Shown in pieces: positions 22,575 to 36,017 of a stretch of DNA of 64,000 bases. This DNA is from Portunus trituberculatus. Its lineage: Eukaryota; Arthropoda; Malacostraca; Decapoda; Portunidae. The first letter of the stretch is position 1; each line of letters starts with the position of its first letter. The stretch covers positions 342,590 to 406,589 of the forward strand of contig NW_025541373.1 in NCBI RefSeq assembly GCF_017591435.1, in the 5' to 3' direction. The translations under genes and the position numbers were made by a program. Under the pieces are notes generated by a model. That model had not been told where the DNA came from. It searched no databases and saw nothing but the letters and a program-made list of their open reading frames with translations.

Positions 22575-22699
22575 CCCTCCCTAATTTTGGCTGACGTTTT
22601 TCCCTTCGTAGAGAGCCAGCAGTCAAGTGAGCCTTCTTTTTCTCTTGGCTGGCTCTCTACCCTTCATAAAAGAAAAAATAGAAAAAAAAAAAAGAGGAG
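22575..22699 (+). mobile_element. LINE-B 3' tail fragment
   Basis: CCTAATTTTGGCTGACGTTT, GTAGAGAGCCAGCAGTCAAG, CTTGGCTGGCTCTCTACCC and a terminal A-rich run match the LINE-B end that flanks the Gypsy insertion. This copy gives the uninterrupted sequence of that junction. Confidence 0.75.
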
Positions 22700-23095
22700 T
22701 GTAATGATAACTTTGTAATTCACTGTAGTTTGTTAAAAATGTAACTACATGTAATAGTTTGCTTGTTAGGTGTTATTGTATCTCGTTAACTGGTTTAGCT
22801 GGTTTGGTTTTAGTATTCGGGTTTTGAGTTTTGGCTTGTTAAGTTTTGGTCTGGGCTGCAGGTGTGGGAGTCGTCAGTCAAGGTAAAGCAGGCTACCAGA
22901 CCAGGTGTGTATTTTGTACAGTCTGTGGGTTTACTTGTGTATTTGTGATATGTGATATAATACCTATGATATACTTTTTACCTTCTGGTTTGTTATACTA
23001 TACAAGGCAATGCATAAACTTGTTTCATAAGTACATAGAGTTTTGTGTTAAGTAAAGCTTACATATGGGCCATGGTGTGTCTGATTCTCACATCA
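22700..23095. repeat. Candidate solo LTR
   Basis: Begins TGTAATGATAACTTTG and ends CTGATTCTCACATCA (TG...CA), flanked by AGGAG (22695-22699) and GGGAG (23096-23100), an imperfect 5-bp duplication. It holds no open frame and has no matching second LTR in the window. Uncertain without a second copy. Confidence 0.3.
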
Positions 23096-23100
23096 GGGAG

Positions 23101-23403
23101 TAAATAGGAATGTTACCATGGCAATACAGTGTGGAGCAAGCAAGGCCTTCATAACACACTGAGAGTATCATACAAAGTGAGAGAGTAAGGAACATAGACA
23201 GTAAAGCCTAGTACACACTTTGCATCATGTATCAACCATGTGTTGCAGTGGAGGTGTTCAAAAACAATAACTGGCCAAACTGTACTGCAACACTGCTTAC
23301 TTGTTCCCATACACTGCCAGTCACTACTATGGCTTAGCTTTCTTTACATGGGGATGTCTGTCTGCCAGTCACCTACTCTGCCATGACAATGTACTGTAGA
23401 CTG

Positions 23404-23431
<28 letters not shown>
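23101..23431. other. No gene; ends in poly-T and TG tract
   Basis: Nothing recognised up to a T run (about 23407-23428) and a short GTGTGTGTGTG stretch that abuts the LINE-A 3' terminus. Confidence 0.5.
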
Positions 23432-26938
<3,507 letters not shown>

Positions 26939-26945
26939 GGAAATC

Positions 26946-27155
26946 CAGCCAAAGGTACAGTGGAACCATGCGTGCTTTGGGGTTCGAGGGGTCTCCAAGC
27001 GCACGGGTTCGAAACCTGTCCATGGTCCAAGTGTAAGTTGGGCTTCCTCACTCAGGGCAACAGTTTCCTAGCAGGTGGGCTTTGAGATAGGAGGTGCCCT
27101 AAAAAGTATCCCCTTTAGACCAGAAATTCCTGTGAAAAGCCTGCATGGTATAAAC
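26946..27155 (+). mobile_element. SINE-1 copy
   Basis: Plus-strand SINE-1: GGTACAGTGGAACCATGCGT (A box), CACGGGTTCGAAACCTGTCC (B box), GTTGGGCTTCCTCACTCAGG and an end near CATGGTATAAAC. The first few bases differ from the family start. Confidence 0.8.
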
Positions 27156-28171
27156 AAATAAGGTCCACTGAGTTGCTGGTCCCTCACAAGCTGAATGAAT
27201 GATTAGAAGCCAAGAGATGACTCCAGGATGACGACAGGAGTCATTATCTTGGTTTGCTCTGTGTGCTGCTAAGAGGAAACTTGAGGAAGTCACGCCAAAC
27301 CTAGCGGTACAAAAAATGGCTTTCTCACAGAGCGGGAATGAATTTTGATGGATGGTGCAAACATGATGCATTTGTTTACATTCTGGTGATTGGTTAATAA
27401 TGGATAAACAAACCCTGACATCAGAAAATGAGTGAATGGATAAAAGGGATAATGATCAAATAATCAAATTATTGGATAGCAAATCATTGAATAGTTGAGT
27501 AAACCTGTACTCACTTAGAATGTATTAGCCTCCATTTTGATGAATACCAAAGTGAGGCAAATCTTGACATTTGAGATTTAGCACAAGGCCGTTCCTAACC
27601 CCCTAACCCAAGACCCGCCACTGCCAGCAGGGTGAGCAGGGTAAAGGATAAAGGGTAAAGGGTAAAGGACAGCAAGCTGGGAGAGCAGAATCACACGGGG
27701 TGTGTGGAAGCAAGAACACTGAAGCATGAAGTGAGTGATGGCATCTGTGTGGGTGACGCCACACACCAACGTCACTGACGTGATGAAGTCCTTCTCGGAT
27801 GAAATCCAAACAAATACAAGTCATGTCTGACCTCCAATGAAGGACAGCCTCTGAGCTCAGATATCCGCTGGTGATCACTTCACTATTATTAGCATTAAAT
27901 AACCACCAAAAGAGAAGTTGACACTTAAAATGAATGTTTATTTTCTGTATCCTAATGCAAATCTTCTCACCCCTGCAGCCTCACACCTCGCACCTCACAC
28001 CTCCTGGCTGCTGTGGTGAAAGGGAAAGTGCTGTCAGTGGAGGTCAGTCTGCCTGCCTGCCTGTCTGTCTTTTTAATAATGTATCTAGCACCTCTGTAAC
28101 TGACAATGTCCTTAGTCTTCATTCTGACATGGTACTTGCACTGCCAGGTTAGGTAATGGAATAATGTATTA
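27156..28171. other. No gene recognised
   Basis: About 1 kb without a supported gene. A small TAAAGGG-type array lies at about 27636-27668. Confidence 0.5.
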
Positions 28172-28976
28172 CAGTAAAAGTCCTTAAATCCGGAACCTTA
28201 TAATCCGGAAAATTTGAAAGGCTGAGTTAAACATGTAAAAAGTAAGAAATAATAGTAATAAATATATAATAATAATAGCCAAAACCGAACATGTCATCAC
28301 CGACACCGAACGCACCGATTCAACATCCCGCCAACCGCCGTCCACCATTGCGTTCTGCCACGTGGGATCACGTCTCGTCTGTCACCATCACAAAGTCAAC
28401 AACGTGTGTGCCAAACTACTGTTATCATGGCTTCAGCAAACCCTCTTGGCCTCCAGACAAAGACAGTGAAAAAGAGAAAACATACAACCCTAACCATAAG
28501 TATTGTGGACTGTATACATATTATGACTGTATACATATTACAGTACAATCACTCAAACTTCTCAGTATATATGGATGGTGGAATAGCCTATGTCAAATAG
28601 TGAAATCACCTACACAAATACAAGTTGACAAGTAGGAAAAGAGCAATCATCACATATGGGCCGCCATAATGGCTGGAAAGGCCCATGCCACTCCCCCCAT
28701 AGTCTGGCAAATCTTCCAAGAAAAAAAAAAACCCTATGTAAATCTTGTGTGGTGTGGTGAGGAAGTACACAGTGGACTGGTGGTAGTAGCAATCCCTGTA
28801 AGATGTTATGACAGTACTACAAAGAGATATAGCAAGTTGGGGTTAGTTTAGTGGGGTTTACATAGTACCCTCAAGATTTCAATCTTACTTTCAGCCTTAC
28901 TATCTTACAATCTGGAAAATCCTAGAATCCGGAATGCCTGAACCCCCATGACTTCTGGATTTCAGGACTTTTACTG
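28172..28976 (+). mobile_element. pogo/Tigger-like DNA transposon, non-autonomous remnant
   Basis: Ends are inverted repeats CAGTAAAAGTCC / GGACTTTTACTG, extended by AAATCCGGAA-type sequence, with TA on both sides (28170-28171 and 28977-28978). At 28427 an ATG opens a frame MASANPLGLQTKTVKKRKHT then TLTIS, resembling the first residues of Tigger transposases (KRKH.TLTI). It runs into unrelated or degraded codons, so no catalytic domain remains. 805 bp in total. Duplicate B contains only the part right of 28436. Confidence 0.7.
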
Positions 28977-29305
28977 TACTACTCCAATCACCTCCACCAC
29001 TCATGTTTTCACTCTTACTTCCACTTACTTACTTACTTACTTGCTTGCCTGCCATCTTGACCCCAGCCACGTCCTGCTGGAGATGGAGAGCCTTGGTGAC
29101 ACCCTCGGGACACCAGTTCCCACTGAAGGCGTGCTTCACCTGGCTGTGCCGAGGAGCAAAGGCTGGAAGGTCAGGCCAAGGTCGGGAGGAGGCAACTCAA
29201 GAGAAAAGAAAAAGAAAGAAACACACCGCACACCACCACCACCACCACCACCACACACTCCCATAGGCATGGGTGTGGCCCCACTGGTCCACACAACACA
29301 CCACC

Positions 29306-30172
29306 TCAAAAGTGGATCTTCACATGCCGGGCAATGTCACCCTTAGTCTTGAAACACTTGCCACAAACATCACACTTGAACTCCCTCAAGCCAGTGTGTC
29401 TGAAGGCGTGCCTGTCGAGAGCACCGATGGTAAGGAATTTTTTGCCACACTCCTCACACTCAAAATTTCTAACACCACTGTGTGTTAGGGTGTGTGCGGT
29501 GAGGCTACTCTTTGTGGTGAATTTCTTTCCACATTCCAGACACTCATAATTTCTAACACCACTGTGTGTCAGGGTGTGTGTGGTGAGTTCAGACTTGGTG
29601 AAAAGTTTCTTTCCACATTCCAAACACTCATGATTTCTAACACCACTGTGTCTCAGGGTGTGTCTCGTGAGATCATACTTCGTGATGAATTTCTTTCCAC
29701 ATTCCAGACACTCATAATTTCTCACATCTCTGTGTTTCAAGGTGTGTGGGGTGAGGTGAGACTTCTTGCTAAATTTCTTTCCACATTCTAGACACTCAAA
29801 TTTTCTAACACCACTGTGTATGAGGGTGTGTGTGATCAGATCAGACTTTATCGTAAATTTCTTTCTACACTCCAGACACTCATACTTTCTAACACCACTA
29901 TGTCTCAGGGTGTGTGTGGTGAGATGAGTCTTTTGAGCAAATTTCTTTCCACATTCCAGACACTCATAATTTCTAACACCACTGTGCCTCAGAGTGTGTA
30001 GTCTAAGCCCTTCTCTGGATGTAAAAGTTTTATCACACTGTTGACACTCAAACTTTCTCTCTCCTCTGTGGGTGGAGCTGCTTGCCTCCAGGTCATTCTT
30101 GCCACCAGTCCTGGACCTCACCACACCTGAGGCAGACTGCTGCTGCTGCTGCTGCTGCTGCTGCTCACTCAT
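29306..30172 (-). CDS. C2H2 zinc-finger protein, nine fingers (copy A)
   Basis: An open frame of 288 codons with no lesion. I chose the ATG at 30172 (MSEQ): the frame opens further upstream only via GTG, and the other upstream Met is Val in copy B. The N-terminus has a poly-Q of nine CAG codons and a basic SRTGGKNDLE stretch. Nine C2H2 fingers follow in tandem (CX2C-X12-HX3H), linked by HSGVRNYE-type linkers, unlike the usual TGEKPY. The last ends HVKIHF. Such arrays usually bind DNA in the nucleus. No ZAD, BTB or KRAB-like domain is visible, though an upstream exon could exist (a TGCTACAG acceptor-like site lies near 30197). Target unknown. Confidence 0.85.
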   Translation of the reverse strand: MSEQQQQQQQQQSASGVVRSRTGGKNDLEASSSTHRGERKFECQQCDKTFTSREGLRLHTLRHSGVRNYECLECGKKFAQKTHLTTHTLRHSGVRKYECLECRKKFTIKSDLITHTLIHSGVRKFECLECGKKFSKKSHLTPHTLKHRDVRNYECLECGKKFITKYDLTRHTLRHSGVRNHECLECGKKLFTKSELTTHTLTHSGVRNYECLECGKKFTTKSSLTAHTLTHSGVRNFECEECGKKFLTIGALDRHAFRHTGLREFKCDVCGKCFKTKGDIARHVKIHF

Positions 30173-30364
30173 GCTGCTTTCCAGCCTCATCCCTCCACTG
30201 TAGCACTGCTCCCACCAGCACACGCCACAGTGGGTCCTACAGGAACCTTTGGGGAAGCCAGCCAGAGGAAGCTACATCAGACCCCACAGGACACCCAGCC
30301 TGGACACCTGCAACAACAGTGATGGTGAGAACACTAAGAGCCACTGGCCACTGGCCATGGCCAA

Positions 30365-30790
30365 CAATAATTTTGAGGAAAAAAAGGTCCACATGAGTAC
30401 CAGACTCCTCAGTAAATGCCAAAGAGAATATCTAACTGAAGAGGATATGTGTGTTGGAACCTCCCTCTTGAAAGCATTCAAGTCACAGGAAGGTGGAAAC
30501 ACAGAAGCAGGCAGAGAGTCCCAGAGTGTACCAGAGAAAGCAATGAATGATTGAGCACACTGGTTAATTCTTGCATTAGAGAGCTGGACAAAGTAGAAAT
30601 GAGAAAAGGGAGAAAGTGTTGTGCAAAGAGGGTGGGGAAGGAACGAGGAGGACAGGCATGCAGTTAGCAAGATCAGAAGGGCAACTGGCATGAAAATAAC
30701 AGTGGAAGATAGCAAGAGATGCAACACTACTATGGTGAGAGAGAGGTTGCAGACAATCAGCCAGTCAGAGAGAAGTTGATGAGATGAATA
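30365..30790 (-). mobile_element. LINE-B 3' tail, minus strand
   Basis: The minus-strand translation contains FVQLSNARINQCAQSFIAFS and TLWDSLPASVFPPSCDLNAF, the C-terminal part of LINE-B (compare 6250-6400). 5' truncated, about 200 bp upstream of the zinc-finger start and in the same orientation. Confidence 0.75.
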
Positions 30791-31029
30791 ACTTTTCATT
30801 CCACCTTGTCTAAAAGAACAGCTTGAGTGAATCCCTGTCCCCATACATGTGAAACACATTCACCAGGTTGGCCCAACCAATTCATGTAGGAAAACTTTAG
30901 TGTTTCATAAAAGAAGTTAAGGTGAACCTAAAACTGATGGCACACCACCCCATAAAAATTTGTGTTAGAAATTGTGCAACTTGATCCAAATACTGGCTGT
31001 AAGTAGGTGCCATAAGCAGTATTTCAGTG

Positions 31030-31260
31030 TCTAGCCCTGGAAATCATACAACACACTGAATATTTGAGTATACAATGCAGATTTGAAAGCGTCAAGCAAT
31101 GCAAGTTTTACAAATGCATCAGGAAGAGAATTCCACAGGGATACAATTCGATTAGTGAAACACCTACCTCTGCAATCAATAGCAGAGAATCAGTAGAACA
31201 CCTTAAATTTATGACCACTTGTTCCTGTTTGATTAGATTGTTGGAACAAATTAGCTGGTT
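31030..31260 (-). mobile_element. LINE C-terminal relic
   Basis: The minus-strand frame reads RGRCFTNRIVSLWNSLPDAF then VKLALLDAFKSAL, the W-N-S-L-P and FK...L end typical of CR1/L2-group ORF2 proteins (compare FWNALPERIVN at 41760s). Too short to assign to one of the LINE families here. Confidence 0.65.
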
Positions 31261-31789
31261 TTATGACTGATTATGAAATATTCGTGGACGCTTCTTCTTC
31301 TTGTGAGCCCCTTTAGCGTGTGTGTTGCTTTCACCACAATATTTGTGTTTCCACCTCTCCATGACCTGCTATACTGGGTATCATATATTTATATTCATGT
31401 ACAATCATGCCACAAGATCACCCTGACTCTGTGGCAGTGGGCAGTTCAGAGAGGCTCAGCTGTTCCTTCTCACAGTCCTCACTCCTCAGTCTGTCACTAA
31501 CCTGCACTGTGAGTGGATCATTTCTCTACATTTTCACTTTGTATTCTATACTAAGGCATAAAAGTATTGCTCACAGGAAAGTGATTCCAAGAAATCAAGG
31601 AAGACTGTAACCATTGAGAAGATGGAAATGTTAGATTTCTATGCTATGGGAGAACACCTTGGTGGTTGTTCATGTGATGGGACTGAGGGAGAGCACAGTG
31701 GGTGCCATTAGGGCTAATAAAATGAGAATGTGTGTTTTTATTTTGTTTCAGTGATTTACCAATTATTTTTCTTTAATATTTGAGAAACA

Positions 31790-31944
31790 AAATCTGCAAA
31801 ATAGGCAGACATTCCCAGTGGCCAGGAATGTAGCTCCCCAATTACCATTGTTCTCTAGGGGAAAATTATGGTGGAATAATGCAATCTTGAACGTGATGTC
31901 TCCAGGAATGTAACCCTCACGTTAATTAAGAGTCGACTGTACAA
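31790..31944. mobile_element. End of a pogo/Tigger-like element
   Basis: Reverse-complemented, the segment reads CAGTCGACTCTTAATTAACG, then a variant of GAGGGTTACATTCCTGGAGA. The same terminal sequence in the opposite orientation occurs in copy B at about 50573-50640 (CAGTCAACTCTCAATTAATG), so these are element ends. The internal part is not recognisable. Confidence 0.5.
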
Positions 31945-32174
31945 TTACAAAATACTTTTTTCACTGGATAGCAAAATACAAATACTAAATATTTTGTTCA
32001 TTGGATGCCAAAATACAAATACAAATTAATTAAAATTGTATTTAAATACCATACAAATACAACTGAATTTGATCCAACACTGGTCTGTACCACAACTAAC
32101 AGCCTATTTCAGAATGATTGCTATTCTCAGGTACAGAGTATGATATCTGTAATTATATACTTTTTTATGCAAGT

Positions 32175-32850
32175 AGGGAAAATGGCCAAGAGCAACAAAA
32201 GATAAAAAAAAAAAAAAAAAAAAAGCCCACTTGGAATGCCAGTTCCCTAATGGAAATAGAATTTGCCAAAAGTCAGGGACAAATGTATTGAATCTCCCCT
32301 CTTAAAAGAAGTCAAGTCATAGGAAGATGGAAATACAGAAGCAGACAGGGAGTTCCAGAGTTTACCAGTGAAAGGTATGAATGATTGAGAGTACTGGTTA
32401 ACTCTTGTATAAGAGTTGGACAGAATAGGGATGAGAGGAAGAAGAAAGCCTTGTGCAGCGAGGTCGCAAAAGGAGAAGCATACAGTTAGCAAGATCCATA
32501 GAGCAGTTAGCGTGAAAACAGCAACAAAAGATAAAAAGAGATGCAAAACTTTGGCAGTGAGAAAGAGGCCAAAGACAGTCAGTCAGAGCCGCCGTGGTAC
32601 AGTGGAACCATGCGTGCTTTGGGGTCCAAGGGGTCTCCAAACACACGGGTTTAAATCCTGTCCACGGTCTGAGTGTAGGTTGGGCTTCCTCATTCAGAGC
32701 AATGGTTTCCTAACAGGTGGGCTTTGAGATATGTAGTGCCCCAAAAAGTATCCCCTTTAGCCCAGAAATTCCCGTGAAAAGCCCACATGGTAAAAAAAGA
32801 GGAGGGCAGTTGATGAGACTAGCCTAGTGTTTCTAAGAAGACCAGGAAGT
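32175..32850 (-). mobile_element. LINE-B 3' tail, minus strand, split by SINE-1
   Basis: The minus-strand frame at 32247-32546 has FLLPLIPILSNSYTRVNQYS, SFIPFTGKLWNSLSASVF and SSYDLTSFKRG. The poly-A at 32202-32223 with GGCCAAGAGC and AGCCCACTTGG is the reverse of the LINE-B T-rich tail. SINE-1 at 32584-32796 interrupts it; LINE-B resumes with GAGGAGGGCAGTTGATGAGA. Confidence 0.8.
32584..32796 (+). mobile_element. SINE-1 copy inserted in LINE-B
   Basis: GCCGCCGTGGTACAGTGG start with A box, GGGTTTAAATCCTGTCC in place of the B box, body, then CACATGGTAAAAAAA. A short AGA repeat at both junctions may be the target duplication. Confidence 0.85.
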
Positions 32851-32859
32851 CTCTTACTC

Positions 32860-33411
32860 TGGAAGTGAAGCTGGATATTATTCACAGACACGAGAGGCCA
32901 GAAAACTAATGGCACTGCTTGCCACCATCTTGACTCCATCTACTGTCTACTATTTTCAAGTCAGCAGACTCTATTAAGAAGGCTGTTGAGACCGTGTCTT
33001 CCTTGCAAGCTAAAAGAACCACCTCAACTCGTGACTCTGCAATGAATAAAATGGAAAGCCTTGTGGAAATGTGGTACATAAGTTTTGTATGCAGTACAAT
33101 GATGTGCCCTTTGTTTACATTCCACAGGTTGCCAGCAAGCATATTTCCCACTCCACTCTCCCTCCCTTCATAAATTTATGATCATCAACATTATAAAGTT
33201 ACTTACATACATACATACATTAGTGTACATTATAATGACTTAGTCTTAAATTAAACTGCTTAAATGTTTAACTTCATAATTTTTACTTTCATTAAACCTT
33301 TCACTGTACTGTGATGCACTCTCACTTTGTTTACTCAATGGAAGCTCATGTCAGGGGTCAAACTTGTTATAATTGGTTCGCTTAACGAAAATTAACTTAA
33401 CAAACGTTTTT
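32860..33411. other. No gene recognised
   Basis: About 550 bp without a supported gene. A short ACAT simple repeat lies near 33206-33220. In copy B the right end of this stretch (50518 on) continues into a Tigger-like end, CAGGCAGCCCCCACTTAATG in reverse. Confidence 0.5.
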
Positions 33412-34743
33412 TTAGGAATGTTGGACTTGCCTTGAACAAGTCTTTATGACCTCACGGAGAACTGGGTCAGTAGAAAGATCAAAGCCTTTAAGGGCAAACA
33501 CCCCATTGAGCATGGCCTTGTAGCCTTTAATGGCAGTGACTGACATTCTGCAATCCTGTCTAAGAAAGACCAAAAAATCTGCAATCTTCTGGCTGGTGGG
33601 ATTAGAGACTGTGTGACCTTCTCTCCTGCACCACTCTCGAAACCTTTTCCACTTGTATTGGTAATTCATAATAGTGGAAGGTCTTTTAGATTCTGCCAGG
33701 AATTCTGTAACTCGGGAGGAATAGCCTCTGTGACGAAGGATTCGCTTGAGTTTCCACGCGGTTAGCTGTAGCACGGGGAGAGCTTGATGGAATTTGCGAA
33801 CATGAGGCTGACGAAGTACATCTCTGGGGTGCGGGAGGCGCCTGGGAGTGTCTACTGAGGTCTGTATGAGGTCTGGGAACCATTCCCTCTGTGGCCAAAA
33901 CAGAGCAATCAGGATAACGTTTGTTTGACGTGCCATTCTCAGCTTGTTGAGCACCTTCCTGATCAGCGGGAAAGGTGGGAAGGCATAAAGATCTTGATGA
34001 TCCCAATTGTACAGAAAGGCGTCTGTGGCTACTGCCATTGGATCCCGAAACGGGGAGATGAAGTTTGGTAGCCTGAAGTTGAGCCTCGTTGCAAACAGGT
34101 CCACCGTGGGATAACTCCAAAGCCTCCACAGGAGATTGCAAACCTCCTGGTGGAGAGTCCACTCTGTGGAGATGATCTGATCCTGTCTGCTGAGGCAATC
34201 CGCTAAGACGTTTGCCGAGCCCTTCACGAATTGGGTGAGGATCCGGACGGCATGATCCTCCGCCCACTGTAGGATTGCTTGAGCCTCGGCATTGAGGCTT
34301 CCTGAACAAGTCCCGCCTTCTTTTGCCAGATACGACAGGGCCGTGGCATTGTCGGAGAACACTGCCACCGTCTGTCCTCGGACATGTTCCTTGAAGTGCA
34401 GAAGGCCGAAACATATAGCTTTGAGTTCTAGAAAGTTGATGTGTAAAGAGAGCTTGTGAGTGGCCCACACACCGCTCACTGAATCGTGTAGAATCGACGC
34501 TCCCCAGCCGACGGTGGAAGCATCTGTGTACAGACAAACGTCCGGGGAAGCTAACTGAAGGGACTGTCCCAACCGAAGATTGTGGTCCACTGTCCACCAC
34601 TGAAGATCGTCCAGGATTTTGAAATCCCAAGGAACTGGAAGGTCGTCTCCGTCAGACTGGCGATCCCAGAATTGGGAAATGCGAAACTGAAGGCTGCGCA
34701 TCCTCCGTCTTGCCCCAGGAAATAGATGCAGCAGAGAGGGCAT
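33412..34743 (-). pseudogene. DIRS RNase H and tyrosine recombinase N-terminal part, copy A
   Basis: An open frame of 443 codons. RNase H: VCLYTDASTVGWGASI (D), INFLELKAICFGL (E), AVFSDNATALSYL (D) and VLADCLSRQD (final D). Then a linker with YPTVDLFATRLNFRLPNF, common to DIRS pol. Then RVTEFLAESKRPSTIMNYQY with KWKRFREWCRREGH and MSVTAIKGYKAMLNGVF, the SAM-like core-binding domain of tyrosine recombinases. The frame ends before the catalytic R...HxxR...Y part, which is missing. Confidence 0.85.
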
Positions 34744-34920
34744 GTGGCCTAGGAGGGCTAACCAAGCCTTTGCTAGAAGGGACTGAACACTTAGGAAAGT
34801 CTTGATTTGATGATGTAGATTCTCTAGTCATTTCTGTGTCGGGAAAACCTTCAAAAGAGGAGAGCGAATCTCCATCCCCAAATAAATCCTTGTCTGGGAG
34901 GGTGAAAGCGATGACTTTTC

Positions 34921-35500
34921 CTAGTTTACCTGGATTCCCAGTGATACACACAGACGGAGGAGGTAACTGGTTGCCTCGAGTGCCGTCTGTTCCGAGTGAG
35001 CTAACAGCAGCCAGTCGTCTAAGTAACGGAGGAGGCGAACTCCCTGTTGATGTGAAGCCGCTGAAACTGGACCCATCATCCTGGTAAAAACTTGAGGGGC
35101 CGTGGAGAGGCCAAAGCAAAGAACCCTGAACTGGAAGTGACGCCCTCTCCATATAAAGCGGAGAAACTTTCTACTGTCTGGATGGACTGGGATCTGAAAA
35201 TAAGCATCCCGGAGATCGATGGCAGTCATCCAGTCGTGTCTGTGGATGGCGGACATAACCATCCTCACCGTTTCCATCCTGAAGGGAGTGGTAGTCACAT
35301 AACGATTCAGCGTGGATAAATCGAGGATTGGGCGAAAGCCTCCTGTATTCTTGGGCACCACAAATAGGTGACTGTAAAAACCTGGTTTTGCAGACGTCTC
35401 TTCTATTGCTCCCTTTGTCAAGAGATGTTGGACCTCGGATTCTAGTGCCTTGCCCTTCTCAGAACCCGGAGGGTAAGAACGAAACTCGAAAGGTCCTGAG
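34921..35500 (-). pseudogene. DIRS reverse transcriptase, copy A
   Basis: Reads KPGFYSHLFVVPKNTGGFRP, LDLSTLNRYV, WMTAIDLRDAYFQIPVH, FRVLCFGLSTAPQVFTRMM and the catalytic LLRYLDDWLLLAHS. These are DIRS-clade RT motifs (GLSTAP, YLDDWL). The upstream start is lost in a frameshift; copy B has a longer continuous frame (to 53377). It ends at a stop near 34921. Confidence 0.85.
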
Positions 35501-36017
35501 GTGACTGGTGGAAGAGATGTGAAGGGGATCTTGTAACCTTCGCGAAGGATGGAGAGAACTCATGCCTCTGCACCAATTGCCATCCAACTGTCTAGATTCT
35601 TGGCCAGACAACCTCCTACTGGAACCTATGAAGACGGCCAATCTATTTCTGAAAAAATTTCCCCATCTTCTTAGGGCGAGAAGCAGAAGGAAGACTAGAG
35701 GAAGACCTCTGATGTTGCGGCGCTCTTGAACGAGAGGCCGGGTCTATGCGCCATGTGGAAAGCGAAGTCCGGTGAGAAGTATCACCAGTGGGCGCCAGGC
35801 GGGAACCACGATCCACCAGTGGGGTGCCAGTAGCTGGCCTTGGCTTAACCAGTGCCCGAGCTGCTGCTTGCTGGAAAGAAATGGAGGCAGTCTTATCTGC
35901 CACCCGAAGAGCTTCCTTAACCTTGTTCTCATCGAAGAGGAAGGCCGAGTCAATAGCTGACTTCCTGAGATCAACCTTGGTAGCAGTCTTAAAAACAGGG
36001 TGAGAGAGAATCGCCTC

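Noticed and set aside
29334..30001. Plus-strand open frames opposite the zinc-finger array
   Set aside because: They are the antisense of a highly repetitive coding array; composition follows the fingers and no independent motif is seen. The same holds for 46471-47115.
30173..30223. Start of the zinc-finger protein at 30223 (GTG)
   Set aside because: The codon there is GTG, not ATG, and the next Met is not conserved in copy B. The shared ATG at 30172 / 47283 is the better start, unless an upstream exon exists.
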